Below, one piece after another: positions 52,061-63,184 of a DNA stretch of 64,000 nucleotides (the stretch's first letter is position 1; each line of letters starts with the position of its first letter). Below the pieces are notes generated by a model. That model made no database searches. It worked only from the letters and a program-made list of their open reading frames with translations, and had not been told where the DNA came from. A program made the position numbers and the translations under genes. Source of the stretch: Rachicladosporium sp. CCFEE 5018 (taxonomy: Eukaryota > Ascomycota > Dothideomycetes > Cladosporiales > Cladosporiaceae); assembly GCA_002077045.2 (NCBI GenBank), contig KZ111159.1:1-64000 (forward strand), given 5' to 3'.

Positions 52061-52702
52061 GGTGGAGAGAGCACGTAAATTTGCAGCTAAGAAGCGTGTG
52101 GTAGTCGATCTAAGTAGAGATCGCGGTGTGGTGCAAAGCGCCAGAATCGCTCAATCTGATGGCTGCGCAGATGCGCTTTTCAATTGTGCTTCCCAGGGAT
52201 TGGCAAATCACTCAAGAATATGTTTATCGTTAGAAGATGCTACGACAGTGCTGTGAGCGGAAGGATAAGTAATATGTGACAATGTTGGCGAGATCAAAGT
52301 CGTATTTGCCACCACATGTGCAGCTTGAACATCGTTACCGAACTCAACGTCATATCAAGATTGGGCACTATGTGCATGTAGCTCAGCATGCGACCACATA
52401 CTGCAACTGAGGTACATTTACGGAGATAGCGAGCGTTAACAGTAAAGCCTCCAGCAGTGAATTGCACGTCCTGGTATGGGGAGCGAATCGACAGAATTGC
52501 TCGGGGTGTGTGCGATATAATATCAATCTGCAGCTGTATCGCTCCCTCGCGATACGATCTATCCTACATCCATGCTCTGTGCCACGTTCATCTCGCGCCC
52601 TGGATGTCGATCACTGGATGCTATGCAATGGGTCGCCTGACGGTAGCAATACGCGTGTAAGTCGGATTCGGACTCTGTGAGTGTCATAATGCGGTGAATG
52701 CC
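52061..52702. other. Intergenic region between FAD gene and RBR gene
   Basis: The 642 bp contain the promoter of the TDA3-like gene and the 3' end of the RBR gene, both minus strand. No other gene, RNA or repeat is visible. Confidence 0.5.
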
Positions 52703-54053
52703 TTAAGCAGCATCTGGATCCCACGGCGCGTTCACACCCCTCTCGTCGATGTCGTCAAATAGTGCGAGGTCATCGACTTCCTCATGCTCAGGCACAGCCC
52801 GCCGCCTGATGCCTGCACCACCGTGTCCGCCTTGTGCTGGCTGAGCATTCGGGCCGCGTCTGGGAGGTGCACGACCATTTGCCACCGGGCGCTGACCGCG
52901 CTCGTGGGCTCTGACGGCGGCCGCGGCACCTCCTCTACCGGCGTTGCCATTAGCGGCAGGAGGTCCGGCAGGGAAGGGGTTGCGTCTCCGCCTGCCGGGT
53001 GGCCACGCTGGTGGGTCTGCATGAGGTGCCGGGTCATCGATCGCCATGTGAGCCACACCGTCGACGACACCGCCACCAAACAGCTGCCGCTCTAGCTCTG
53101 GCACCTCCACTGGCTGGGCATGCATCCGCTCCACCGCATGCACTAGATCTTGGGGCAGCCACATAGCGCGCTCTAAATCATCCTGCCGAACTTCTTATTC
53201 ATGTTAGCGCTAGCCTCCTCATGAGCATGTTTTCTCAAGCAGTACCTTGTCGCCTCTGTACCTGCTGCTCTTGCTGCATCAATCTTGCGTCTTCTTCGTC
53301 CGCAGCCCGCGCAACCTCAATAGCCATCTGCTCCCACCTCCTCGCACCTCTGAAGCCCTCCCCGTCTTCCGGCTCCTGCCCCTCGTCACCTTCCTCAAGC
53401 TCCCACAATCGATTGTAGCATTCAGACCCCACTTTGTTGAAGTGCTGATACGGCGAGTCTTTGTCCAGCCAACTGCCACACAGGTAGCAGAAGTGCGTAG
53501 TGCACTGGTAACATTGCATGTGATTGCAGCCCATGGTCTTCTGCACAGGTGATCGACAGTATGGACACGGACTGGTGTGAGCCATGATGTACTCGTACGA
53601 GGCTTTGTCCTCTGCCGACAGCTCGTCTGGATTACGAGGGTGACAGCGCTCGATAGGACCATGCCAGGACTTGTAGCAAACTTTGCAGAAAGCCATTCCA
53701 CACTTGGGATTTTCGCAGATGCACAAACGGTCGTCGTCGTCAGTAATGATCTTCGGTTCTGATACAGTTCCATCATCTGAGCCTGAGTCCGGATATACAG
53801 TGAGATCGTCCGGGATGGGTGGGTACTTGCGCGACCTTGCTGGTTTCGTGCACCATTCGCGGGGGCAGTAGACGGTATCTTTGTCAGACTCCAGGCGCTT
53901 CTTGCGTTTCATCTCCACATATCGACGAACCATCGAGTCTTCAACGCCCATCGCCAAGAGTTCTCTGGGATGCAACGGCTTAGGCTTCCGTGCGCGCTGC
54001 CCAGTTTTGGCTTGACCGCACGACGGATCCAAGCAGCAGACGTCTGCGACCGC
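52703..54053 (-). CDS. RBR E3 ubiquitin ligase (ITT1/RNF14-like), 5' part lost in gap
   Basis: Partial gene: exon 54053-53246 and last exon 53193-52703, with a 52-nt intron rebuilding QEVRQDDLERAMWLP. About 432 codons are present, then the assembly gap cuts the N-terminal part with any RWD domain and the first RING. Present are the IBR-type Cys/His set (CICENPKCGMAFCKVCYKSWHG, C and H residues visible) and RING2 (CPYCRSPVQKTMGCNHMQC with the catalytic-type Cys in MGCNHMQCYQCTTHFCYLC), then the SWLDKDSPYQHFN block typical of RNF14/ITT1-like proteins. RBR ligases pass ubiquitin through a RING2 cysteine. The last exon is a low-complexity Arg/Pro/Gly region. Confidence is lower for the exact subfamily. 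Confidence 0.85.
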
Positions 54054-54153
54054 NNNNNNNNNNNNNNNNNNNNNNNNNNNNNNNNNNNNNNNNNNNNNNN
54101 NNNNNNNNNNNNNNNNNNNNNNNNNNNNNNNNNNNNNNNNNNNNNNNNNNNNN
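54054..54153. other. Assembly gap of 100 N
   Basis: Exactly 100 undetermined bases, the usual placeholder for a scaffold gap of unknown size. The left side ends inside the RBR ligase, the right side begins inside TRS120, so both flanking genes are broken by the assembly, not by biology. Confidence 0.98.
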
Positions 54154-56216
54154 CTGCAGCACTGAACCACGCTCGTAAACTTGGAGCGGCTGAAATGGGT
54201 ATACATCCAGCAGCAAGCTTATCAGCAGAGACAGGTATTGTAGCATCGCCGCAAGAGAGTCGCAGTATGCTCAATATGGTCACTGAGATCGCTCGCGTCT
54301 ATGGCATAGATCTTGTCGATCCTGCATATCTGCGGCAATCGACAGAAGGCGAATCTACAATCCTGCCTGCGTTGTCAAACCCTGACTTCGGCAGTAGTCC
54401 CATGAAGATTGCAACCTTGAAAGAACTTCTGGCACTGTGCGAAGCAGCTCCAGATCCACACGGTATACTCCGGATACTTGCTTCTTTCCTACACTTAGCC
54501 AGTCCGAGTGCCGCAGTCGACTTGACCACCCGAACCGATAGCATCGAACTTGCACCGGAAGAGCAGTCGCGGCTGGCGAATATGATGAGCCGTACGATAG
54601 GTGTTGCGCGGCACCTGGGATTGCAGGACACGCAAGTCGAGTACTGGGATCCTTATATGCTTCGCGGCCTGACATTCGCGCCGGCATCCATGCAAAGAAC
54701 ACTGATCGACCGGCAGAAAATCGTGCGGGCTGCAACGGGCACTGGATCTAATCCGCTGCTCTATGACCCGAACAGTAGCCGACAAGCCACCGCGCAACAG
54801 AGCACTGTCCTTGTACAACATCAGACTGCGACCTGTCTAGTGACGCTACAGAATACCCTCGACGTAGCTATTGAAATCGAGTGGATCCAGCTTGTTACAG
54901 ACGGCGCAATGCTTGAGGTCGAATCCAAGTCCGTGCAGCTAGGTGCAGCCTGCCTGCAGCAAGTCGCTTTGCAAGTCGTGCCGACTTCGGTCGGGAAAGC
55001 AGTCGTGACGGCGTGCAAGATCAAAGTCCTTGGCTGCCGTGAGCAAGACTTTTCACTTGTTCAGGGTCCGTGGGCTTCAGCGAAATCTCTACTCACCACG
55101 GCTTCTCAGACGGCGGTTGGAGTCGGCGGAAGCACGGGACTGACGACTAGTACTGTTTCCCTCGAGGTCATTGCGAGTATGCCGGTTATCGAGCTCAAGA
55201 GCACGTCATTGCAAGAAGATACACTGCGCATACTCGAGGGCGAAAGCCAAAGGTTCGAGATCACCGTTCGCAACACGTCGGTCGTGGACGCTGCCATCTC
55301 GGAGGCTGTTTGCACCTCGACCTGCCTCAGGATTGTACACACGGATGAGACGATAGGCGCAGGCAGTACAATGATCCTGCGGGCTGAACTGGTAGGCGAG
55401 ATGGATGTCTCCAACCTTCGAGTCAACGTCTTTTACTCAAGAGCTTCTGGCATCAATACCTACGCACGTCTCCTCTCCGTACCCATACACGCGACCGTGA
55501 GCGCAACACTGCAAGCCCAAGATCTCGAGATCATTCCTTCTGCAACAGGAGACGAAGCTTTCGACGTTTCCTTCACCTTGGCCAACAATCACCGCAGCGA
55601 TACAACATACATATGCGCCACCCTTCACGACTCAACATGGACCGATGAACCCTCCTCCATCCTCTCCTCGTCACAAAGCCATCGCATACACCTCACGCTC
55701 CCGCAGTGGAATGCTACTTACGTCCCCGATTCCTCGCCCGCAGACCTGCTAGCCCAAATGCTCGCCCACATCCGCATAAGTTGGACCCTGGGCTCTCATA
55801 GAGGCACGACCTCACTCGTCTCCCTAACCTTGCCTTCTTCGGCAATCCCACTCCTCCGCGGCGATCCGGTAGCCGTCTCCCTTACCCCATTTCCCCATCC
55901 ACTTACACAGGGCACGTTCGCGCCGCTGATCGTCAAGCTCCGCAATCGGACTGCCTCGCCAAGCGCCGCGCTGTACCTTCAGCTACATCCTCACATGGGC
56001 GGAGCGGATCCGCCCGCGGTGGTGGGATCCCTGACGAGGCTTGTGCCTGCGCTGAAGGCTGGAGATGAGAGGGAGGTGGAGTTCTCGGTATGTCCGTTTT
56101 TGGTTGGAGAACTGGAGGTGAAGGCTAGTATGAGGCCAGCACGGCCGGGCAGAGCTGGGAAAGAGAGCGGGGACGGGGAGAGCTGGAGTAGGGTTGTGAG
56201 GGTGGTAGTGCGGTGA
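54154..56216 (+). CDS. TRS120: TRAPPII subunit Trs120 (copy 2, 5' part missing)
   Basis: The frame starts two bases into a codon at the gap edge and runs to the stop at 56216: 686 full codons that match residues ~547-1232 of the first copy without any indel (2,063 bp in both). In the first ~475 residues I count about 20 substitutions; in the last ~210 residues about 55-60. Reading frame and hydrophobic pattern are kept, so the protein looks functional. The changes are spread through the tract and fit divergence followed by selection for protein function, not decay. The 5' half is not in this window. Confidence 0.92.
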
Positions 56217-56355
56217 GTCGACCGCGACCGCACGACTGTAGACGTGAGCAATGAATTCAGGGCGAGGTCAGCAGGATGGTACTATGTACATGTATCCACA
56301 AAACGCGCTATACAGTCTCCACACGATGACCAGCATTCAGGGCCAAGATCAGCAT

Positions 56356-58815
56356 CTACAAATCTCCATAATGCGGCATCGCAGCCGTTTGATTCCAAGA
56401 CACCGCATTCAAATCACCGTGGTGATGTTCTCGCTCCTCAATCGCAGCTCGATACTACACCACCAGTCAGCAAGAACCCCAATCCTCAATCTCACAGACA
56501 GGAAAACATACCTTGAACACAAAATTCAACACCAACCCAACCCCCAACCCCAAACAAACAATCACCGGCCCAGCCACAGCATCGAAATCCTTCCCGCTCC
56601 TCCCCTTAATCAAGCTAACACGCCACATATACACAAAGTACCCCCACATACCTGCAAACACAGCGACAAGCGTATACACAACCGCCAAGCCCCTGGCGAC
56701 GTTGTTATCCACGCCCGCAGCATTGTAGAGACCCAGTCCCAGCGTACCAAGTAAGACGGAGACGTGCTGCCATTTAATAAAGGTTCGCTGGTTAGCGAGC
56801 CAGACTTTCGCTTCGACTTTGACTGGGCCGGAGTCCTTGATCCAGGTTTCTGGTCTGGAGACGCCGGGGGGCAGAGCGGTGCGCCGGGAACGGGCGTATT
56901 TGGAGGTGCTAAACGAGGGGAAGAGGGTGGTGAGTTTTGACGTAGCAGGGCCGCGGGTCCCGGTCTCGTCGTCGTCGGGTTCGCCGGCGGTGTTAGCTGC
57001 TTGGGACTCGGCTACAGGTGCGAGATTGGATTTCCGAGTGTCGAGGGACTTTGGTTGGAAGCTCGTGGAGACGTTTGGTGAGCCGACTGGGGAGAGGACG
57101 GCTTTACTGCCGCTGCGCAGGGAGGATTTGGAGGGTTTGGTGGTGAGAAGCGAGCCGACTGCGAATTCGTCGTCGCGCTGTTTCTGCGCTTTCGCCTGCT
57201 CTTCTTCGAACGCTGCTTGTGGCTCTTGGCGTATATCGGTTTCCATTTCTGAGAGCCAGAAGGGAAACGTATTGACGTAATCTTCGAACAGCAGCGCGAC
57301 GCCGTGAACGAACTTGCTGAAGCGGGGCGCTTCCTTGACCAAGTGAGAGGACATTAGGTCTTTGACCCAGGCGCTGCGCTTACGGTCTGCTGAGCGGATC
57401 TTGATCTCGAGCAGGGCGAAGGGGAATTTGGAGATCTCGCCTTTGCGGATTGACGCAAACGGATATTCCATCCCATTGCTGTCGATGTCGGTACGGTGCC
57501 AGCTGTCAGGGTCGCGGATAGGTCGGTCAGTGTCGATCGCGTCTTCCCGGATGAAGGCAAGATCTGTATCGAGGGAGACGCGCACGCGGTCATCGCCGGG
57601 GATCTGGAAGGCGGTGCGTGTATAATTTGCGCGGAGCACTGGCTGCAGGTCATTGGACTTGATGAAGTCTTGGATTTCGTCGACTGCAGTTTTGAAGTTC
57701 TTGACTTCTGGGCTTGAGGCACCGGCTCGATCTGTGAGCTTTTGGATTTGCTTATCCATCTTGTAATCGTTCTTGATGAATTGTTGAACGTACTTCTCCT
57801 TCATAGCCAAGCGCTCTTCAGAAGCCGAGTCGTCTTCGCGGACCGTCTTCTTCTCGACGTAGATCTCAGGCTTTGCATTGAGCTGGCCGTACCATCTTAG
57901 TCTCAAGCTGGTCGCCTCGCCATGGTCCACTTTCTGAGTGTACAGACTGAACCCAGGATTATCGAAGTAGATGCTTGTGATCGACGGGTTGGGTTGGTTG
58001 GCTTCCGCGATCTTCGTGGTTTGCGGGTTGTATACGAGCACCGGAAGTCTTCGAAGGATGATGGTCTTGACCTCAAGCAAATTCTCTGGATGCACCCAAA
58101 ACCTATGTGACGTGTACTCCTCCTTGCCATTATGCGGCTCGCTGATACTCATCCCCGGGGTCTCGGCACCGTCAAGATGTTGGCGAATGAAGTTGTACAT
58201 CGCACTCAGCCGGTATAGCAGTGGGCTGTAATCTTCCTTGTTGAACGGCAGAGCTGCGAGACGGACCTGAAGCAATGGGCGCACACGATATGCGTGCCCT
58301 CGTTTCCGATCATGCTTCTTCGCCGCCTTAAGGAAGCCGGAGTAATTGATGCGGCTGTACTTCTCCAGCTCGCTGGTCTCCTTGGTGATCTTGTCAAGCT
58401 CGGATAGTACGTCCTTCATGATCTTCGACTTCTCCTCCTCGCTTGGCACCGGCTTCTTGCCACTGCCATTGCCATTGCCGTCCGCTGGCTCCTCGTTCTC
58501 CTCCCCGCCAGCGCCATTCGTCGGGCTCACAGCAACTGCATCTAATTTCTGCTCGCATTTCGCCGTCTGCTCTCGCAGCTGATCGTATGTCTCTTTGTGG
58601 AACGCATGCACCTTCTCCAGCTGGACGTTCACCAGTTCGGCGACGAAATCACCCTCGTCGTCCTCGGTCCATTGCTCAGCCGTCTGGCGATCGGGTGAGT
58701 TGGCCGCCGATTCATCCTCCCGCAGCAGCTTCTTGAGCTTGGCGTAGTCAATGTATTGCTCGCGCCATGGCGCGTACACGGCAATTTCCAGAGTCCTACC
58801 GAAGCGCATCCTCAC
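56356..58815 (-). CDS. VTC2: Vacuolar transporter chaperone subunit, Vtc2/Vtc3 type (copy 2)
   Basis: Exons 58815-56512 and 56454-56356 with a 57-nt intron give 800 residues. The gene and its splice sites match copy 1 throughout; only about ten residues differ in the first exon. It lacks one GN hexanucleotide unit (two residues) in the repeat near residue 115 and has GNGNGS instead of GNGNGNGN. SPX, tunnel-fold and DUF202 parts are intact. Confidence 0.9.
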
Positions 58816-59232
58816 TGCTGATTACATGTACACACGGGCACATAGCAAGAAGAAGAGAGGAAATAGAGATTGCCATTCTCAGCCATGGCTTTCCCATGCA
58901 CGACCACTTCCCTCACAAGCTTCGGCCTCCACTTTGCTTGCTTCTGAACCCCCACTCGGCCAATGGCAGCGAACACGTGCACGCTGTCCTTGACTCGGGT
59001 GCTAGACATGTCTATCTTACTACATATCTATACGCTGGGGAAGAGGCGAAGAAATGAGTATAGAACCTGGACCAACAAGCCTCGTTGATGGGCATACTTG
59101 GCGGCATCTCAAGGGCGGAAGGCATTGCGACAACGCGAAGCCGACGGCCTAGATGAGGTAGGCGGATTCCATGTCATCTTTACCCTCTTCCTCCATCAGC
59201 ATCATCCCGACATTTGGCAGAGCGGACACAAG
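58816..59232. promoter_or_regulatory. Divergent promoter VTC/NUDIX (copy 2)
   Basis: The duplicate of 16344-16760 with only scattered base changes. A TGA at 59086-59088 lies in the NUDIX frame upstream of the ATG at 59233 and rules out the longer N-terminus that is open in copy 1. Confidence 0.5.
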
Positions 59233-60666
59233 ATGGCCGCTCCACTAACGGACGACGCGTCGCTTGTTGAGCCGCTGCACACAGTCCTCGACCACTTGAC
59301 CTCCTCGCCGTATCCGGTTCTCAACACGGAAACTACCAAGAAGCGCGCGTCAGTCGCATACATTCTCCGCGTCAATCCCTCATACGCCCACTGGCCCGAC
59401 GACGACTCTCCTGGGCCATCTACTCTCGCCGACTTTTTCGCAACGCCATGGGTCCAGCACGGCGACCCCGAAGTCCTCTTCATCAAGCGAGCTTCCCGCA
59501 AAGGCGACCGCTGGACCTCCCACATTGCCCTGCCAGGCGGGCGTCGAGATCCTGAAGATGCCGACGATCAAGCAGCTGCAGTGCGCGAGACATCAGAAGA
59601 AGTCGGACTGGATCTTGAGGCACATGCGCTGAAATGTGGGAATCTACCTCAAAGACTCGTGACAACACACTGGGGCAAGAAACCATTGATGGTACTCTGT
59701 CCCTACGTCTTCTTGCTCATAGATCACAATGTCCCGCCGCTGCGACTGCAGCCAACGGAAGTCGCGTCAACGCACTGGGTTCCTTTACGTCGTCTACTAC
59801 AGCCTTCACAAAGGACAGTAGTCTTCGAGGACGTCTCCTCCCGTCTTGCAAACCAAGAAACGGGCGTGAAGAAATGGATGCTCAGCCTTATCCTCGGCAA
59901 GATGATGTTCGCAGCCATAAATCTCGCGCCCACAGAGTCGGTGTTCTCCGTCGAAACACCCGTAACTTCTCCCACATCCACCTCACTCCAAGACAATCGC
60001 TACGCACGCCCAACACCATACAGCCGTCTCCGCGCTACTGCCACACGCCTAGCACGCGCAGACATCTTCCAGCAATTCCCGGACCCACCAGCCGAAGGCC
60101 CACTGCAACTCTGGGGTCTCACGCTCGGTGTGGTAGCAGACTTCCTCGACCTCATGCCTCCACACAACGCTCTGACACTCTGGACATACCCCACTTTCAC
60201 ACCTCTAGACGTCCGGCTCTCGATCTGGCTCCTTACATACCGCTTCAAACACCGCAAGCGCGCTGAGCTACAAGCCGGCACTTACCTCCCCTCAGACCCC
60301 AACACCGCTCCCAAACCCGACGCGCAATCAGACGACAGCCACCGCCGCTCCTTCGGCGCCGCAACAGAGTCAATGGTCATCGTTGATCGCTTCGGCCCCG
60401 GGGACGTCACGACGGAGAGGCACGATGAGACTGGGTTCCATGGGTTGGGTACGGGGATCAGGCGGAATAAGACTGATAAGGCGGCTGTTACTACGCTGCT
60501 GGAAGGGTTAGTAGAGCGATTGACAAGGGTGTTTCCGGAGATCGCTGACAGAGGTAGGTATTATGATATTGTTAGGCGGGCTGTGGCGGTGGCGTTGGTA
60601 GGGAGGGCGAGCATGCTGATGGTCGTGCTGGTGATCGCTTGGCGGAGATGGAGGGCAAGGCGGTGA
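59233..60666 (+). CDS. NUDIX hydrolase with C-terminal membrane segment (copy 2)
   Basis: Single exon of 477 residues, the same length as copy 1, with the NUDIX box GGRRDPE...RETSEEVGL and C-terminal hydrophobic anchor intact. Fewer than 15 residues differ by eye, for example Asn to Asp in AHWPDDD and Tyr to His in STHWVPL. No sign of decay. Confidence 0.88.
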   Translation: MAAPLTDDASLVEPLHTVLDHLTSSPYPVLNTETTKKRASVAYILRVNPSYAHWPDDDSPGPSTLADFFATPWVQHGDPEVLFIKRASRKGDRWTSHIALPGGRRDPEDADDQAAAVRETSEEVGLDLEAHALKCGNLPQRLVTTHWGKKPLMVLCPYVFLLIDHNVPPLRLQPTEVASTHWVPLRRLLQPSQRTVVFEDVSSRLANQETGVKKWMLSLILGKMMFAAINLAPTESVFSVETPVTSPTSTSLQDNRYARPTPYSRLRATATRLARADIFQQFPDPPAEGPLQLWGLTLGVVADFLDLMPPHNALTLWTYPTFTPLDVRLSIWLLTYRFKHRKRAELQAGTYLPSDPNTAPKPDAQSDDSHRRSFGAATESMVIVDRFGPGDVTTERHDETGFHGLGTGIRRNKTDKAAVTTLLEGLVERLTRVFPEIADRGRYYDIVRRAVAVALVGRASMLMVVLVIAWRRWRARR

Positions 60667-61411
60667 GATCGATAGAATACATTGAGTGCTTTGCGGATAT
60701 TTGTACACTATCAAGTCAGGTACACATACTCAGCCAGCCTGAAGAAACGTTTTCCTCACCACATCCTGCAGTGTCCGGCTTCGACGACGTAGCTAATCGA
60801 CCGTTATGTTGCCAAGCCTTCCAATCTCGAGGCAGGACTCCACCAAAGCAACAGTGTCGTAGATCAAACCACGCCACCGCACTTCCACCTACATCACACG
60901 AAGGAACACCACCAAGTGACCTTCCCCATCGCGTTTTCACAAGTATTTCCGTCCTCCCATCGCTTCCTTAGCCCAGAAATGGGGTAGGCGAACGATGTGT
61001 TTCACACTTCCGCCGCCTCTCTCATCTCCTTCCCTCATGAAACGCCTACTTCGCGCGGGGACGATGCACAACTGAGCTACATTTCTCCGTGCGCTCTCGA
61101 ACCTTGCAATCTATCGTGTCGCTAGCCGCCCGCACAGTAGGACTGGACTGGCTTGGTATGCATGGCGCGAGCCATGTGGTGGAGGGTGGGAGCTTATACA
61201 TGGTAGGAGGTGTTTCCTCTGTTTCTGTCACCATGCGAGCTTCGGATCGTCACTATCTGCAGAGCAAGAGAAGTCGTTCGTTGTTTTGGTGCCTAGTCAT
61301 TCGTTTGAAGATATCCTGGTGATATCACAGCCGTTCGTTACAGTATTACATTCTTGCACTGGAAAATCTCACCACGAGCTGTCCTCATAGCACCAACAGT
61401 CAACATCGATC
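60667..61411. other. Intergenic region upstream of AA9 gene (copy 2)
   Basis: Duplicate of 18195-18942. The first ~600 bp are nearly identical; the last ~50-100 bp before the LPMO start differ by several substitutions and a small indel (the region around 61360-61405). Confidence 0.5.
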
Positions 61412-62803
61412 ATGTCCATCCTCAAGACCACCGCTCTCCTTGGCTCCTTCGCCGCCTCTGCCTACGCTCACGGCTACGTCTCCGGCTACGTAGTCGACGG
61501 TCAATACATCCAAGGCTACAGCAAGAATTTCCAATGGCAGCGCAACCCGCCAATCGTCGCCGGCTGGTCCACCCCAGAGGTGATCGACACTGGCTTCATC
61601 GGTCCACAGAATTATACCACGCCGCAGATCATCTGTCATCTGGATGCGACACCAGGCGGGACCTCAGTCAAGATCGCTGCCGGCAGCGAGATCACCCTTC
61701 AGTGGACTCCATGGCCCGTGTCTCATCACGGCCCCGTCATCGACTACCTAGCTAGATGCACAGGCAAGGACTGCACGACCGCTGACAAGACTAAGCTCGA
61801 GTTCTTCAAGTTCGCCGAAGCCGGTCTTATCGAAGATCTTCCCGAGAAGACCTACGGCGTCACGGGCAAATGGGCCTCTGACGACCTGATCGCGAACAAC
61901 AATTCCTGGGTTGTCAAGATACCTAGCGATATCGCGCCGGGGCCGTACGTACTGCGCCACGAGATCATCGCGCTGCATTCGGCGCATGAGGTCAATGGCG
62001 CGCAGAACTACCCGCAGTGTGTTAATCTTGAGATCTCGGGATCGGGGACTGCGTCGCCAGTGGGTATCACTGGAGACAAGCTATATCCTAATACTACTGC
62101 GCCGGGGATCTTTGTTAGCATCTACCAGCACCTTGGTGGCTATGAGATTCCTGGCCCCGCACTGTACTCTGCTGCGGACAGCGGAAGCGCGCCATCGTCG
62201 GCCGCGTCCTCTACAGCTGCAGCTGCTACGAGCGCACCGGCGACGAGCGCAGCCTCCTCGGCGGCAGTGCCAGAGGCGACGTCGCCTTCGTCAGCATTCC
62301 CGACGACCTTCCAGACGATCGATAGCTCGTCCTCCGCATCTTCATTCGTCGCTGCAGCTCCTTCGAGTGTCTACACTGCGCCATCTTCCGCTGCTACTCC
62401 TTCCACCGCAGCGCCCACGGCAGCTCCAGCAGCGACTTCATCACCCGACGCCCCACCTGCGCCTGACACTACATGTACATCTATCGTCACGATCCCTGCT
62501 ACAGTCACGACAGATGTCTACACCACTATCACCTCAGCCCCGGACGCAATCTCAGCCATAGCCGACACAGTGCCCAGCTCAGCTTTGACCGCTACGATTA
62601 GCCAGGCATTACCCTCGCCTGCAGCGTTCGGAAATTCGAGTGAGAGCGGAAGTGCCGCGCCGGGGTATCCGAGTAAGCCATTGCCCGAGGGTTTCACGTT
62701 GAAGGATGTGCTTGAGTGGGCGGCGTATCTCCTGGGAAAGGCTTTCAGCCAGGATGGCGAGAAGCTGAAGAGACACGCAAGAGACATGACTCTTACTTCT
62801 TAG
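61412..62803 (+). CDS. AA9 lytic polysaccharide monooxygenase (copy 2)
   Basis: Single exon of 463 residues, one more than copy 1 because of an added Ser in the linker start (SGSAPSS). Signal peptide, N-terminal His20, SHHGP and QNYPQC are all intact, so this is a potentially active second enzyme. Differences cluster in the Ala/Ser/Thr linker; the catalytic domain differs by a few residues (for example Ser to Thr and Glu to Lys in the segment CTGKDC). The C-terminal tail (GFTLKDVLEWAAYLLGKAF) is unchanged. Confidence 0.94.
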   Translation: MSILKTTALLGSFAASAYAHGYVSGYVVDGQYIQGYSKNFQWQRNPPIVAGWSTPEVIDTGFIGPQNYTTPQIICHLDATPGGTSVKIAAGSEITLQWTPWPVSHHGPVIDYLARCTGKDCTTADKTKLEFFKFAEAGLIEDLPEKTYGVTGKWASDDLIANNNSWVVKIPSDIAPGPYVLRHEIIALHSAHEVNGAQNYPQCVNLEISGSGTASPVGITGDKLYPNTTAPGIFVSIYQHLGGYEIPGPALYSAADSGSAPSSAASSTAAAATSAPATSAASSAAVPEATSPSSAFPTTFQTIDSSSSASSFVAAAPSSVYTAPSSAATPSTAAPTAAPAATSSPDAPPAPDTTCTSIVTIPATVTTDVYTTITSAPDAISAIADTVPSSALTATISQALPSPAAFGNSSESGSAAPGYPSKPLPEGFTLKDVLEWAAYLLGKAFSQDGEKLKRHARDMTLTS

Positions 62804-63184
62804 TCGGTATGGACGAGGTATCATTCAGGCAGCACGGCTCATGGTACTGTCTTCGGCGTATATCGCTTAACATGGATGGGGACATTGCGGGCCCCGACAA
62901 TTGACGTCGCCTATCTGTAGGCATTTTTGTTGTACATATATCTTTCACTTCTTGATGACTTGAGTATCGCTTCTTCTCGATCTTCTCGTGTGTGCAGGTG
63001 CAGATTGTCGCGTAGCCCAATCGGTAATTGTTGCTGCCCAATGTCGATCACAGAACGGTCACGCCCAACTTGACTGCATCAGCCTGGACTTATCAACAAT
63101 CGATGCATTTTACTACATCGACCAGCAATTCTACACATTTGACATCGACAATAACATGATCGATCGATCAAACGAATTATCCCA
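62804..63184. other. Intergenic region LPMO to WD40 gene (copy 2)
   Basis: Duplicate of 20332-20711 with few base changes. No gene is supported. Confidence 0.5.

Noticed and set aside
53970..54283. Open frames that span the N gap, including a 748-codon plus-strand frame
   Set aside because: They join RBR antisense sequence to TRS120 through unknown bases; only the part from 54154 on is real coding sequence.
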